The notes under the pieces are model-generated. The model ran no database searches. It saw only the letters and a list, made by a program, of their open reading frames with translations, and was not told the DNA's origin. From NCBI RefSeq assembly GCF_026340565.1, contig NZ_JAPEPB010000001.1:6112001-6176000 (forward strand): a DNA stretch of 64,000 nucleotides, written 5' to 3'. Positions 10,235 through 18,077 of the stretch are shown piece by piece (position 1 is the first letter of the stretch; the number at the start of each line of letters is the position of its first letter). Source of the stretch: Kitasatospora sp. NBC_01287. Its GTDB lineage: Bacteria; Actinomycetota; Actinomycetes; Streptomycetales; Streptomycetaceae. The translations under genes and the position numbers were made by a program.

Positions 10235-11371
10235 ATGAGCGATCAGACACTGCGTCAGGACGTCCTGACCGCCCGGCGGATCGTCGTCAAGGTCGGCTCC
10301 TCCTCGCTCACCACGGCGGCCGGCGGGCTGGACGCCGACCGGGTGGACGCACTGGTCGACGCGCTCGCCAAGGCGCTCGGCAGAGCCGAGGCGCCGGAGT
10401 TGGTGCTGGTCTCCTCCGGCGCGATCGCGGCCGGTCTGGCGCCGCTGGGGCTGGCCCGGCGCCCGGCGGACCTGGCCCGCCAGCAGGCGGCCGCCAGCGT
10501 CGGCCAGGGCCTGCTGGTGGCCCGCTACACCGCCTCCTTCGCCCGCTACGGCCTGCGGGTGGGCCAGGTGCTGCTCACCGCCGAGGACGCCAGCCGCCGT
10601 GCGCACTACCGCAACGCCTACCGGACCCTGGACCAGCTGCTCGCGATGGGCGCCGTCCCGGTGGTCAACGAGAACGACACGGTGGCCACCGCCGAGATCA
10701 AGTTCGGCGACAACGACCGCCTCGCCGCCCTGGTCGCCCACCTGGTCCGGGCCGACCTGCTGATCCTGCTCTCCGACGTGGACGGCCTCTACGACGGCGA
10801 CCCCAGCAAGCCCGGCACCCGGCGGATCGCCCAGGTGACCGGCCCGCAGGACCTGGCCGGCATCGAGATCGGCAGCACCGGCAAGGCGGGCGTCGGCACC
10901 GGCGGCATGGTCACCAAGGTCGAGGCCGCCCGGATCGCCACCGGCGCCGGCATCCCGGTGGTGCTCACCGCCGCCCGGCACGCCGCCGACGCGCTGGCCG
11001 GCCGCCCCACCGGCACCCTGTTCACCCGCACCGGTTCCCGCACCGCCGACCGGTTGCTCTGGCTGGCCCACGCGAGCAGCCCGCGCGGCGCCCTGCACCT
11101 GGACGACGGAGCGGTGCGGGCGGTGGTCGAGGGCGGCAAGTCGCTGCTGCCGGCGGGCGTCACCAAGGTGGACGGCGAGTTCGCCGCGGGCGATCCGGTC
11201 GACCTTCTTGCCGAAAACGGCCACATCATCGCTCGTGGGCTGGTCAACTTTGATGCGAGGGAGCTGCCGCGCCTGCTCGGCCGGTCGACCCGGGACCTGG
11301 CCCAGGAACTCGGCGCCGCCTACGAGCGTGAGGTCATCCACCGGGACGACCTGGTGGTGCTGCGCGGCTGA
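10235..11371 (+). CDS. proB: Glutamate 5-kinase
   Basis: 378 residues. The amino-acid-kinase core begins RIVVKVGSSSLT and carries LVSSGAIAAG, VVNENDTVAT and FGDNDRLAALVA (substrate and ATP sites), then LLSDVDGLYDGDP. A PUA domain follows from about residue 285. The enzyme phosphorylates glutamate, the first and proline-inhibited step of proline synthesis in the cytoplasm. ATG 10235 follows AAGGGA at about 9 bases. proA is 600 bases downstream, separated only by a small unknown gene. Confidence 0.97.
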   Translation: MSDQTLRQDVLTARRIVVKVGSSSLTTAAGGLDADRVDALVDALAKALGRAEAPELVLVSSGAIAAGLAPLGLARRPADLARQQAAASVGQGLLVARYTASFARYGLRVGQVLLTAEDASRRAHYRNAYRTLDQLLAMGAVPVVNENDTVATAEIKFGDNDRLAALVAHLVRADLLILLSDVDGLYDGDPSKPGTRRIAQVTGPQDLAGIEIGSTGKAGVGTGGMVTKVEAARIATGAGIPVVLTAARHAADALAGRPTGTLFTRTGSRTADRLLWLAHASSPRGALHLDDGAVRAVVEGGKSLLPAGVTKVDGEFAAGDPVDLLAENGHIIARGLVNFDARELPRLLGRSTRDLAQELGAAYEREVIHRDDLVVLRG

Positions 11372-11432
11372 CGGGCCGCCAGGTCGCGGCGGGCCCGGGG
11401 ACAGAGCAGCAGCGTCGAACAGGAGGCCGCCG

Positions 11433-11885
11433 GTGGGACGTTGGGGCGACCGAGTGCTGCCCGAGCCGCCGGGGGAGGCCGGCGCCGTCGTCCGGCAGCT
11501 GCGCCCGGCCGCCGCCCAGGAGGCGGACGCCGCCGCGGCGGAGCAGGGCCGGCTCTGGCACGTGGTGCTCAGCGTGGCCGGGGAGGTGACACCGCTGGCC
11601 GCGCTGCGGGCGGGGCTGGAGCGGCTCGCCCACGACCACTCGTTCTTCCTCACCGCCCGCTACGCGGCCGACCACGCGGAGATCCGCTACTGGGAGCAGG
11701 CCCGCGACCTGCACGACGCGGCGGCCATCGCACTGCGGCTCTGGGGCGAGCACAAGGCCAGCGCCAAGCTGCCGCCGTGGGAGATCGTCGGCCTGGAGGT
11801 GGTCGACCGGGCCACCTACCACCAGCGGGTCGCCGAGGGCTTCGGCGAGCCGCCGAGCCAGCTGGGCGGCGTGCACCCGTACTGA
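11433..11885 (+). CDS. Conserved hypothetical protein between proB and proA
   Basis: 150 residues. GTG 11433 follows a perfect AGGAGG (11421-11426) at 6 bases, which argues for this start over in-frame codons further upstream. There is no signal peptide or membrane segment. The sequence is mixed alpha/beta, with GRLWHVVLSVAGEVTPL and HDHSFFLTARYAADHAEIRYWEQAR. I do not recognise a named family with certainty. Its place in the proB-proA cluster suggests co-transcription with proB, but no proline-related motif is visible. Confidence 0.85.
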   Translation: MGRWGDRVLPEPPGEAGAVVRQLRPAAAQEADAAAAEQGRLWHVVLSVAGEVTPLAALRAGLERLAHDHSFFLTARYAADHAEIRYWEQARDLHDAAAIALRLWGEHKASAKLPPWEIVGLEVVDRATYHQRVAEGFGEPPSQLGGVHPY

Positions 11886-11960
11886 CCCGCCCGCCGACCC
11901 GTGCCGGGACCGGGGCGTCTCAGAGGGTGACGGGGACCGGAGGCGCCCTCGGCCAGTCGC

Positions 11961-11966
11961 TACCCT
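11961..11966 (+). promoter_or_regulatory. -10 box TACCCT of leaderless proA
   Basis: TACCCT ends 7 bases before the proA ATG and there is no Shine-Dalgarno sequence, so transcription probably starts at the A of ATG. Confidence 0.6.
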
Positions 11967-11973
11967 TCAGGGC

Positions 11974-13242
11974 ATGACCATCGACAGCCCCGTCCTCGCC
12001 ACCGCGCGCCGCGCCCGTACGGCCGCCGCCGCACTCGCCCCGCTGCCGCGCTCGGCCAAGGACGCCGCGCTGCTGGCGATCGCCGGGGCGCTCACCGAGC
12101 GCACCGCCGAGATCACCGCCGCCAACGCCGAGGACGTCGCCCGGGCCCGCGCGGCCGGCACCGCCGAGTCGGTGATCGACCGGCTCACCCTGACCCCCGA
12201 GCGGATCGGCGCCATCGCCGCCGACGTGCGCAGCGTGGTGGGCCTGCCCGACCCGGTGGGCGAGGTGGTGCGCGGCTACACCCTGCCGAACGGTCTGGAC
12301 GTGCGGCAGGTGCGGGTCCCGCTGGGCGTGGTGGGCATCATCTACGAGGCCCGGCCGAACGTCACGGTGGATGCCGCCGCGCTCTGCCTGAAGTCCGGCA
12401 ACGCGGTGCTGCTGCGCGGCTCGGCCTCCGCCTACCGCTCGAACACCGCCCTGGTCGCGGTGCTGCGCGACGCGGTGGCCGCCGCCGGGCTGCCCGCCGA
12501 TGTGATCCAGCTGGTGCCGGGGGAGAGCCGCGACTCGGTCACCGAGCTGATGCGCGCCCGCGGCCTGGTCGACGTGCTGATCCCGCGCGGCGGCGCCGCG
12601 CTGATCAAGACCGTGGTGGAGGGTTCCACCGTGCCGGTGATCGAGACCGGCACCGGCAACTGCCACGTCTACGTGGACGCCGCCACCGACCTCGCGATGG
12701 CGGTCGGCATCCTGCTGAACTCCAAGGCCCAGCGGGTCAGCGTCTGCAACTCGGCGGAGACCCTGCTGGTCCACCAGGACGTCGCCGAGGAGTTCCTGCC
12801 GCTGGCGCTGACCGCGCTGGCCGAGGCGGGCGTGACCGTGCACGGTGACGAGGCGGTGCGCGAGCTCGCGGTCGGCTCGCCCGCCACGGTGCTGCCCGCC
12901 ACCGACGAGGACTGGGCCGCGGAGTACCTCTCGCTGGACCTGGCGGCCGCCGTGGTGCCCTCGCTCGACGCCGCCGTCGAGCACATCAGGCGCTGGTCCT
13001 CAGGGCACACCGAGGCGATCGTCACCACCTCGCAGGCCGCCGCCCGGCGCTTCACCCAGCTGGTCGACTCGACCACGGTCGCCGTCAACGCCTCCACCCG
13101 GTTCACCGACGGGAGCGAGTTCGGCTTCGGTGCCGAGATCGGCATCTCGACCCAGAAGCTGCACGCCCGCGGCCCGATGGGCCTGCCGGAGCTGACCTCG
13201 ACCAAGTACATCGTGACCGGCGACGGCCACGTCCGGGGCTAG
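11974..13242 (+). CDS. proA: Gamma-glutamyl phosphate reductase
   Basis: 422 residues. It has the aldehyde-dehydrogenase fold with the ProA signature GVVGIIYEARPNVTVDAAAL and the catalytic cysteine Cys258 in QRVSVCNSAE. It reduces gamma-glutamyl phosphate with NADPH to glutamate semialdehyde, the second step of proline synthesis after ProB. A TACCCT box 7 bases upstream and the lack of a ribosome binding site suggest a leaderless mRNA, separate from the proB transcript. Confidence 0.97.
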   Translation: MTIDSPVLATARRARTAAAALAPLPRSAKDAALLAIAGALTERTAEITAANAEDVARARAAGTAESVIDRLTLTPERIGAIAADVRSVVGLPDPVGEVVRGYTLPNGLDVRQVRVPLGVVGIIYEARPNVTVDAAALCLKSGNAVLLRGSASAYRSNTALVAVLRDAVAAAGLPADVIQLVPGESRDSVTELMRARGLVDVLIPRGGAALIKTVVEGSTVPVIETGTGNCHVYVDAATDLAMAVGILLNSKAQRVSVCNSAETLLVHQDVAEEFLPLALTALAEAGVTVHGDEAVRELAVGSPATVLPATDEDWAAEYLSLDLAAAVVPSLDAAVEHIRRWSSGHTEAIVTTSQAAARRFTQLVDSTTVAVNASTRFTDGSEFGFGAEIGISTQKLHARGPMGLPELTSTKYIVTGDGHVRG

Positions 13243-13245
13243 CCG

Positions 13246-13260
13246 CACTGCCAGGCAGTG
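13246..13260 (+). terminator. Hairpin after proA
   Basis: CACTGCC pairs with GGCAGTG around a single base, 3 bases after the proA stop. It is short and has no T-run. Confidence 0.4.
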
Positions 13261-13337
13261 TCGGCCGTCGGTGGCCGACCGGCCGCGGCGCGTCAGTCCA
13301 AGTGCCGGGAGCCACAGACAAATCGCGCGCCCGGTAA

Positions 13338-13343
13338 TACGCT
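13338..13343 (+). promoter_or_regulatory. -10 box TACGCT, leaderless GTG gene
   Basis: TACGCT ends 7 bases before GTG 13351, with no ribosome binding site between. Confidence 0.55.
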
Positions 13344-13350
13344 GATTCCC

Positions 13351-13950
13351 GTGGCTGAGGATGTGGGGGGCTCGCCGTACTCCGACGGCGCCGACCACGG
13401 TGATGCGGACGACGAGTTCGCCACCGTGGTCCTCGACGAGGCCTTCATCAGATCCGCCGCGGTGTACGAGCCGAGCGCCAAGGAACGGCAGCTGGCCGCC
13501 GCCGAGGCCCGCAGCGAGCCGGAGCCGGGCATCGCGGTGCGACCGGTGGAGTACGGTGCCGACCGTCTCGACGGCCTGCCGCTGGAGCTACGCCCGCACC
13601 CCGCGGGCCTGGAGGACGACCGGATCTACACCGACCCCTGGGTCGGCGCCGGCCGGCGTCCGGGCCGCCGCCGCGCGGTCCGCTGGCCCGGCTACGGTCC
13701 CCGGGCGCAGGTCCGCGGCCAGGTCGCGCAGCAGCGCTGGCACCGGCCGCTGGCCTGGGTGCTGGTGATCGTGATGGGGGTCAGCCTGGTGGCCGTGGCC
13801 GTCGCGGCGGTCTACCGGGGTTCCGGCAGTGCCCCCGGACGACGTCCCGAGGTCGGCACCAGTCGCTCGGCGGACCCGGCCCCGGCGCCGCCCGCCGCCG
13901 ACGCCAGTGCGCGACCCGGCGCGGCCGCCGTTCCGCTGCCCACCGGCTGA
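13351..13950 (+). CDS. Single-span membrane protein, paralogue of the next gene
   Basis: 199 residues from GTG 13351. The N-terminal half is acidic and probably cytoplasmic, and carries DDEFATVVLDEAFIRSAA followed by EPSAKER. A single membrane segment lies near residues 130-152 (LAWVLVIVMGVSLVAVAVAA), preceded by an Arg-rich stretch. The outer tail is short, Pro/Ala-rich and unstructured. The next gene shares the same N-terminal block, so the two form a related pair. The start is supported by the leaderless -10 box. No function is known to me. Confidence 0.85.
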   Translation: MAEDVGGSPYSDGADHGDADDEFATVVLDEAFIRSAAVYEPSAKERQLAAAEARSEPEPGIAVRPVEYGADRLDGLPLELRPHPAGLEDDRIYTDPWVGAGRRPGRRRAVRWPGYGPRAQVRGQVAQQRWHRPLAWVLVIVMGVSLVAVAVAAVYRGSGSAPGRRPEVGTSRSADPAPAPPAADASARPGAAAVPLPTG

Positions 13951-14009
13951 GCAGGTCACCGCTCGGACACGTTGCGTCCCGGGTCTCGTTCCCGGACCGA
14001 GCCGCGCTC

Positions 14010-14015
14010 TACCCT
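14010..14015 (+). promoter_or_regulatory. -10 box TACCCT, leaderless ATG gene
   Basis: TACCCT ends 6 bases before ATG 14022, with no ribosome binding site between. The surrounding bases resemble those before proA. Confidence 0.55.
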
Positions 14016-14021
14016 TGAGTC

Positions 14022-15107
14022 ATGGGTGACCGGGGTGAGCCTCCGGAGGGTGTGCCCGAGGGTGGTTCCGGAAGCGATGACGAATACCGATCCGTCGTCT
14101 TCGACGAGTCCTTCGTCAGGGCTGCCCGGATCACCGAGCTCTCGGCCGAGGAGCGCCTGGGAGGCGGCTCCCGGGCGATCCGGCACAAGGTCGGCGCGGG
14201 GGCGTTCACCTCGCTGCCGCGCCAGGCACTGACCCTGCTGCTGCTCATCGTGCTGGCCTTCGGCGCCGCCGTCTACTTCGGTGTCACCGCGCCGCGGGGC
14301 GACCCGGGCCAGTCGGGCGCCACCCAGCTGACCGCCGAACTGACCGCGCTCGCCCCGGCCACGGGCGAGGTGCCGGCGGCGGACCCGAGCAGCCCGTTCG
14401 CCTCACTCGCGGCCGCGACGGGCTACGCGGACGGCAGCGCGGGCTTCGGCCTGCCTGCCGTCCGTACCGCGACGGCGCACTTCAGCCAGTCGCAGGTCAG
14501 CGTCGCGCTGGACACCGTGCGCCGCTACCTGGAAGCCACCGAGCTGGCCCCGGCGGTACTGGTGCAGGGGCAGACGGCGCCGGTCCGGGCGCTGCTGGCA
14601 CCCCAGGAGCAGGACCAGTTCGACCAGAGCGTGGCCTCCCCCGCCGACGACCAGCACCACAGCGCCACCGGCTGGATGGTGCGCTTCGACCCGATGCGGA
14701 TCGCCCTGGCCACGGACACCGTCAAGGTGGCCGGCGGGGTGACGGTCACCGAGCTCGATCCGGGCACCCTGCAGATCACCAGCGACCACACGCTGGTCTA
14801 CGCGCTGCGCCCGGCCGGCGCGGTGACCAACGGCCCGGTCAGCCTCTACACGGTCCGCCGCGAGGTGCGTTTCGACCTCGGGCCCACCGACATCGCCAAC
14901 GCGCAGGTGCGGCTGGTCGACTCGGTCGAGCAAGCCGGCCCGACCGCGTGCGGCGCCGCCCAGGCCGACTACCTGCGGCCGCTGGCGGTCGGCCCGGTCG
15001 GCCCGGTCGGCTCGGCTGCCGCCCGGCCCGGCGCGGTGGACCCGGCCGACCGCTCGCAGCCGGCCTGGCAGCAGTGCGCGGTGCTGGCGACGCCGACCGG
15101 GTCCTAG
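14022..15107 (+). CDS. Single-span membrane protein with large outer domain
   Basis: 361 residues. The N-terminal block DDEYRSVVFDESFVRAA and ELSAEER matches the previous gene, then a basic stretch leads into one membrane segment (~residues 68-88, LTLLLLIVLAFGAAVYFGVT). The remaining ~270 residues should lie outside the cell. They include a two-cysteine C-terminal part (ACGAAQ and QQCAVL) that could form a disulfide. No catalytic motif is recognised. The stop codon overlaps the stop of the convergent kinase gene within the shared tetranucleotide CTAG (15104-15107). Confidence 0.85.
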   Translation: MGDRGEPPEGVPEGGSGSDDEYRSVVFDESFVRAARITELSAEERLGGGSRAIRHKVGAGAFTSLPRQALTLLLLIVLAFGAAVYFGVTAPRGDPGQSGATQLTAELTALAPATGEVPAADPSSPFASLAAATGYADGSAGFGLPAVRTATAHFSQSQVSVALDTVRRYLEATELAPAVLVQGQTAPVRALLAPQEQDQFDQSVASPADDQHHSATGWMVRFDPMRIALATDTVKVAGGVTVTELDPGTLQITSDHTLVYALRPAGAVTNGPVSLYTVRREVRFDLGPTDIANAQVRLVDSVEQAGPTACGAAQADYLRPLAVGPVGPVGSAAARPGAVDPADRSQPAWQQCAVLATPTGS

Positions 15108-15865
15108 GCCGTGCTCGGCCCTAGCTCCGCTGCTGCCGGGCGGCGAGGGGGGAGGCGGACCACCAGCTGGGCCCCGTGACCGCTGGGCGGTTCGGTCGCG
15201 GCGGGGTGGGCCAGCGGCACCTCCAGGGAGCTGCGCAGCTCGTGCGAGGCGTCGGCGACCAGTCGGCGCTGCTCGCCCAGGGCCCGTTCCAGCTTGCCGA
15301 GCGTGACGTTGGTGGTCGCGGCCAGCCGGGAGATCCCGTCGCGCGCCTTGGGCACCGGGACCCGCTCGTGGAAGGCGCCGTCGCCGATCTCGGCCATCCG
15401 CCGCCGGATCGCCTCCACCGGGCGTAGTGCCAGGCCGGTGACCAGGTAGGCCGTCAGCGCGACGAAGAGGGAGGCGCCCGGGGCCAGGTAGCAGCCGAGG
15501 ATGCGGGTGATGGTGTCGCCGGCCCGGTCGGCCTCCCGCGGGTCGACGAGGACGTGGACGGTGAGCCGCTGAGTGCGTGGCGCGGCACCATCGGCGTACG
15601 CGCCGCCGTAGGCGACGATCTGCGCGGGGGTGACCTCCCTGGTCTGGTACTCCTCGTCCGGGCCCGAGGGGACCTTGCCGGCGATGTTCTCCACCGCCAT
15701 CCGGGCCTGGTCGGTGGCCTCCCGCTCCAGTTCGTCGTGCACCGACCGGCCCACCCAGTACGCCGCCACCCCGAAGGGCAGGGCCGAGGCGACCAGCGCC
15801 GCCACCGCCGCCCGCGCCCGCACCCCGAGCCGGGGACGGCGTGGTGGGCGCCGCTCAGTCGCCAT
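15104..15865 (-). CDS. Sensor histidine kinase lacking the ATP-binding domain
   Basis: 253 residues, about half of a normal kinase. Visible are a first membrane segment (~15-40), an outer loop, a second membrane segment (~125-150), a HAMP-like linker and the phosphoacceptor box ADASHELRS with His208. In full kinases HELR is followed by a proline-led helix and then some 200 residues with the N, G1 and G2 ATP-binding boxes. Here HELRS runs into SLEVPLAHPAATE and then straight into SGHGAQLVVRLP, which looks like the last strand of the ATPase domain. The frame is intact, so this looks like in-frame deletion rather than a sequencing slip. It overlaps the response-regulator gene by 11 bases. It cannot autophosphorylate unaided, so it is either decaying or has another role. 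Confidence 0.85.
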   Translation of the reverse strand: MATERRPPRRPRLGVRARAAVAALVASALPFGVAAYWVGRSVHDELEREATDQARMAVENIAGKVPSGPDEEYQTREVTPAQIVAYGGAYADGAAPRTQRLTVHVLVDPREADRAGDTITRILGCYLAPGASLFVALTAYLVTGLALRPVEAIRRRMAEIGDGAFHERVPVPKARDGISRLAATTNVTLGKLERALGEQRRLVADASHELRSSLEVPLAHPAATEPPSGHGAQLVVRLPPRRPAAAELGPSTA

Positions 15866-16532
15866 GGGGCGTCAGCCGGTAGCCGATGCCGCGCACGGTC
15901 TCGATCCGGCAGAGGGCGTCGGAGCCGGCCAGCTTGCGGCGGAGCGCCGCGATGTAGACCTCCACGATGTTGGCGTCGCCGCGGAAGGCCGAGTCCCAGA
16001 CCGCGTCCAGGATCTCGGTCTTCGGCACCGCCTGGTCGGGGCGCCGGGCCAGGCACTCCAGCACCCCGAACTCCTTGACGGTCAGTCGCAGCACCCCCTC
16101 GCCCACCGTGCAGCGCCGGGCCGCCGGGTCGATCCGCAGGTCGGCGACGGCCAGCACCGAGGGGCGGGCCGCCGCGCCGCGGCGCAGCAGGGCGCGCAGC
16201 CGGGCGGTCAGCACCACATAGGAGAACGGCTTGCTGAGGAAGTCGTCGGCGCCGCAGTCCAGGGCCTCGGCCTCGTCGTACTCGCCGTTCTTCGCGGTCA
16301 GCATCAGAATCGGCACCGGATTGCGCTCGCGGCGCAGTTCCTGGCAGATCCGGAATCCGTTGAGGCCGGGCAGCATCAGGTCGAGCACGATTGCGGCGTA
16401 GTCGCAGGAGCGGGCGCGCTCCAGCCCGAGCAGGCCGTCGCCGACCACGTCGACCGCGTACCCCTCGGCCCTCAGGCCCTGGCTCAGCGACTGCGCGAGC
16501 CGCTCCTCGTCCTCGACCATCAGAAGGCGCAT
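15855..16532 (-). CDS. OmpR/PhoB-family response regulator
   Basis: 225 residues. The receiver domain has the acidic pair in VEDEE, phosphoacceptor Asp51 (IVLDLMLPG), Thr in MLTA and Lys in LSKPF. The C-terminal winged helix ends with VEVYIAALRRKLAG and ETVRGIGYRL, typical of OmpR-type DNA binders. It is the first gene of a two-gene unit with the truncated kinase. A TATTCT box (16544-16539) ends 6 bases before its ATG, so the mRNA is probably leaderless. A set of TCAG direct repeats lies in the divergent region and may be its target. Confidence 0.95.
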   Translation of the reverse strand: MRLLMVEDEERLAQSLSQGLRAEGYAVDVVGDGLLGLERARSCDYAAIVLDLMLPGLNGFRICQELRRERNPVPILMLTAKNGEYDEAEALDCGADDFLSKPFSYVVLTARLRALLRRGAAARPSVLAVADLRIDPAARRCTVGEGVLRLTVKEFGVLECLARRPDQAVPKTEILDAVWDSAFRGDANIVEVYIAALRRKLAGSDALCRIETVRGIGYRLTPHGD

Positions 16533-16538
16533 CGGCTC

Positions 16539-16544
16539 AGAATA
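16539..16544 (-). promoter_or_regulatory. -10 box TATTCT, leaderless response regulator
   Basis: Read on the minus strand, TATTCT ends 6 bases before the ATG at 16532. There is no ribosome binding site. Confidence 0.55.
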
Positions 16545-16611
16545 GGTCAGTTCCCTTTCTTGGGGAGCCCCGCTGTCCGTTATGCCGCAAAGCTCCTGGC
16601 TGAATGAATCC

Positions 16612-16653
16612 TCAGGTTCGTTCAGAATTCCTTCAGCGCGATTTTCCTAGCGT
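16612..16653 (+). promoter_or_regulatory. TCAG direct repeats plus -10 box of the DUF2079 gene
   Basis: TCAG occurs at 16612, 16622 and 16633, spaced 10 and 11 bases apart, so on one face of the helix. TAGCGT (16648-16653) ends 7 bases before GTG 16661. The repeats occupy the place of the -35 box, which is otherwise absent. This is how OmpR-type activators usually act. The divergently coded regulator at 15855-16532 is the obvious candidate. Confidence 0.5.
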
Positions 16654-16660
16654 CGGGCAG

Positions 16661-18055
16661 GTGGATAGTGGACGATTCGCCGCCGTGCGCGGCTGGAATT
16701 CCTGGATACCCGTACTGCCGGTCCTGGCCTTCGACCTGCTGCTCTCGGTGCCCCGGCAATGGCGGATGGAGACCAGCGGATTCGACCTCGGGATCTTCGA
16801 GGAGGCGGTCCGCGGCTACGCGGGGTTCCACGCGCCGGTGGCCGCGCTCAAGGGCACCGCCTTCAACCTGCTCGGCGATCACTTCAGCCCGCTGCTTGCG
16901 GTGCTGGCGCCGGTCTACCGGCTCTTCCCCTGCGCGGCCACGCTGCTGGTGGCCCAGGCGCTGCTCTTCGCGCTCTCCTGCGTGCCGGTCACCGCGCTGG
17001 CCGTCGAGCGGCTGGGGCGGCGGCGCGGGGTGGCGGTGGGGCTGGCCTACGGATTCTCCTGGGGGCTCTGGAAGGCGACCCAGTTCGACTTCCACGAGGT
17101 GGCGCTGGCCGTCCCACTGACCGCTTGGGCGGTGGCCGCGCTGGCTCGCGGCCGCTACCGGGCGGCGGTCTGCTGGGCGCTGCCGCTGTTGCTGGTCAAG
17201 GAGGACCAGGGGCTGATGCTGGCAGGCATCGGCGTCTACGTGTTCTGCCGGGGCCGGCGGCTGCTGGGCACCGGCGCGGTGCTGGCGGCGGTGGCGGGCA
17301 CGTTGCTGGCGGTGCTGGTGGTGGTGCCCGCGCTGAACCCCGGCGGGGTGTACAGCTACGGCAACAACGGCGCCTGGCACGGCGACCCGCTGACCCGGCT
17401 GCTCCTGCCCGAACTCAAGTGGGACACGGTCGCGTTGCTGCTGGCGCCGACCCTCTTCGTGGCGCTGCGCTCACCGCTGGTGCTGCTGGCGGTGCTGCCC
17501 CTGGCGGCCCGGTTCTGGACGCCGGCGCCCAGCTACTGGGGTACCGCGTGCCACTACAACGCGACGTTGATGCCGGTGCTCTTCCTGGCGCTGGTGGACG
17601 GGCTGCACCGGATCCGGGCAGGTGCCGGTCACCGGCCGGGCCGTGCGGGGCGGGTGGTGCGGCGGGTGGCCGCGGCGGTGCCCGCGATCGCGCTGCTCCT
17701 GGGCCTGGCCACCGCCCCGCTGCCCGACCTGGCCGGGCCGAGCCCCGCGGTGCGCGCCGTCCGCCAGGTGCTGGCCGTGATACCGGACGGCGCGACGGTG
17801 GCCGCCGCCAACCAGCTCGCCCCTCAGCTGACGGACCGCTGCACCGTCTCGCTCTTCCCCTACCTGACCTACCCGGGTGCCACCGGGCCGGTCAACCGCC
17901 CGGTGGCCCGGTGGGTGGCGGCGCTGGACGATCCCGGCGACTTCCCGGTGCCCGAGAGCGAGCAGCTGAAGGCCACGGCGGCGCTGCCCGCCGCCGGCTA
18001 CCGGGTGGTGGCGGCCGGCGGCGGGATCACGGTGTACCGCTGGGGGAGTTCCTAG
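16661..18055 (+). CDS. DUF2079 polytopic membrane protein
   Basis: 464 residues from GTG 16661, chosen because TAGCGT ends 7 bases upstream (an in-frame ATG at 16604 would place the start upstream of this promoter). Signature segments of DUF2079 are RMETSGFDLGIFEEAVRGYA, LGDHFSPLLAVLAPVYRLFP and DFHEVALAVPLTAWAVAAL, followed by LLLVKEDQGLMLAGIG. About ten membrane segments are visible. The family resembles GT-C glycosyltransferases, with an acidic pair in an early outer loop, but substrates are unknown. It is divergent from a two-component pair, suggesting signal-dependent expression, and converges with the M48 peptidase gene 22 bases away. Confidence 0.9.
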   Translation: MDSGRFAAVRGWNSWIPVLPVLAFDLLLSVPRQWRMETSGFDLGIFEEAVRGYAGFHAPVAALKGTAFNLLGDHFSPLLAVLAPVYRLFPCAATLLVAQALLFALSCVPVTALAVERLGRRRGVAVGLAYGFSWGLWKATQFDFHEVALAVPLTAWAVAALARGRYRAAVCWALPLLLVKEDQGLMLAGIGVYVFCRGRRLLGTGAVLAAVAGTLLAVLVVVPALNPGGVYSYGNNGAWHGDPLTRLLLPELKWDTVALLLAPTLFVALRSPLVLLAVLPLAARFWTPAPSYWGTACHYNATLMPVLFLALVDGLHRIRAGAGHRPGRAGRVVRRVAAAVPAIALLLGLATAPLPDLAGPSPAVRAVRQVLAVIPDGATVAAANQLAPQLTDRCTVSLFPYLTYPGATGPVNRPVARWVAALDDPGDFPVPESEQLKATAALPAAGYRVVAAGGGITVYRWGSS

Positions 18056-18077
18056 GGCAGCGGCGAGGGCCCAGCTC

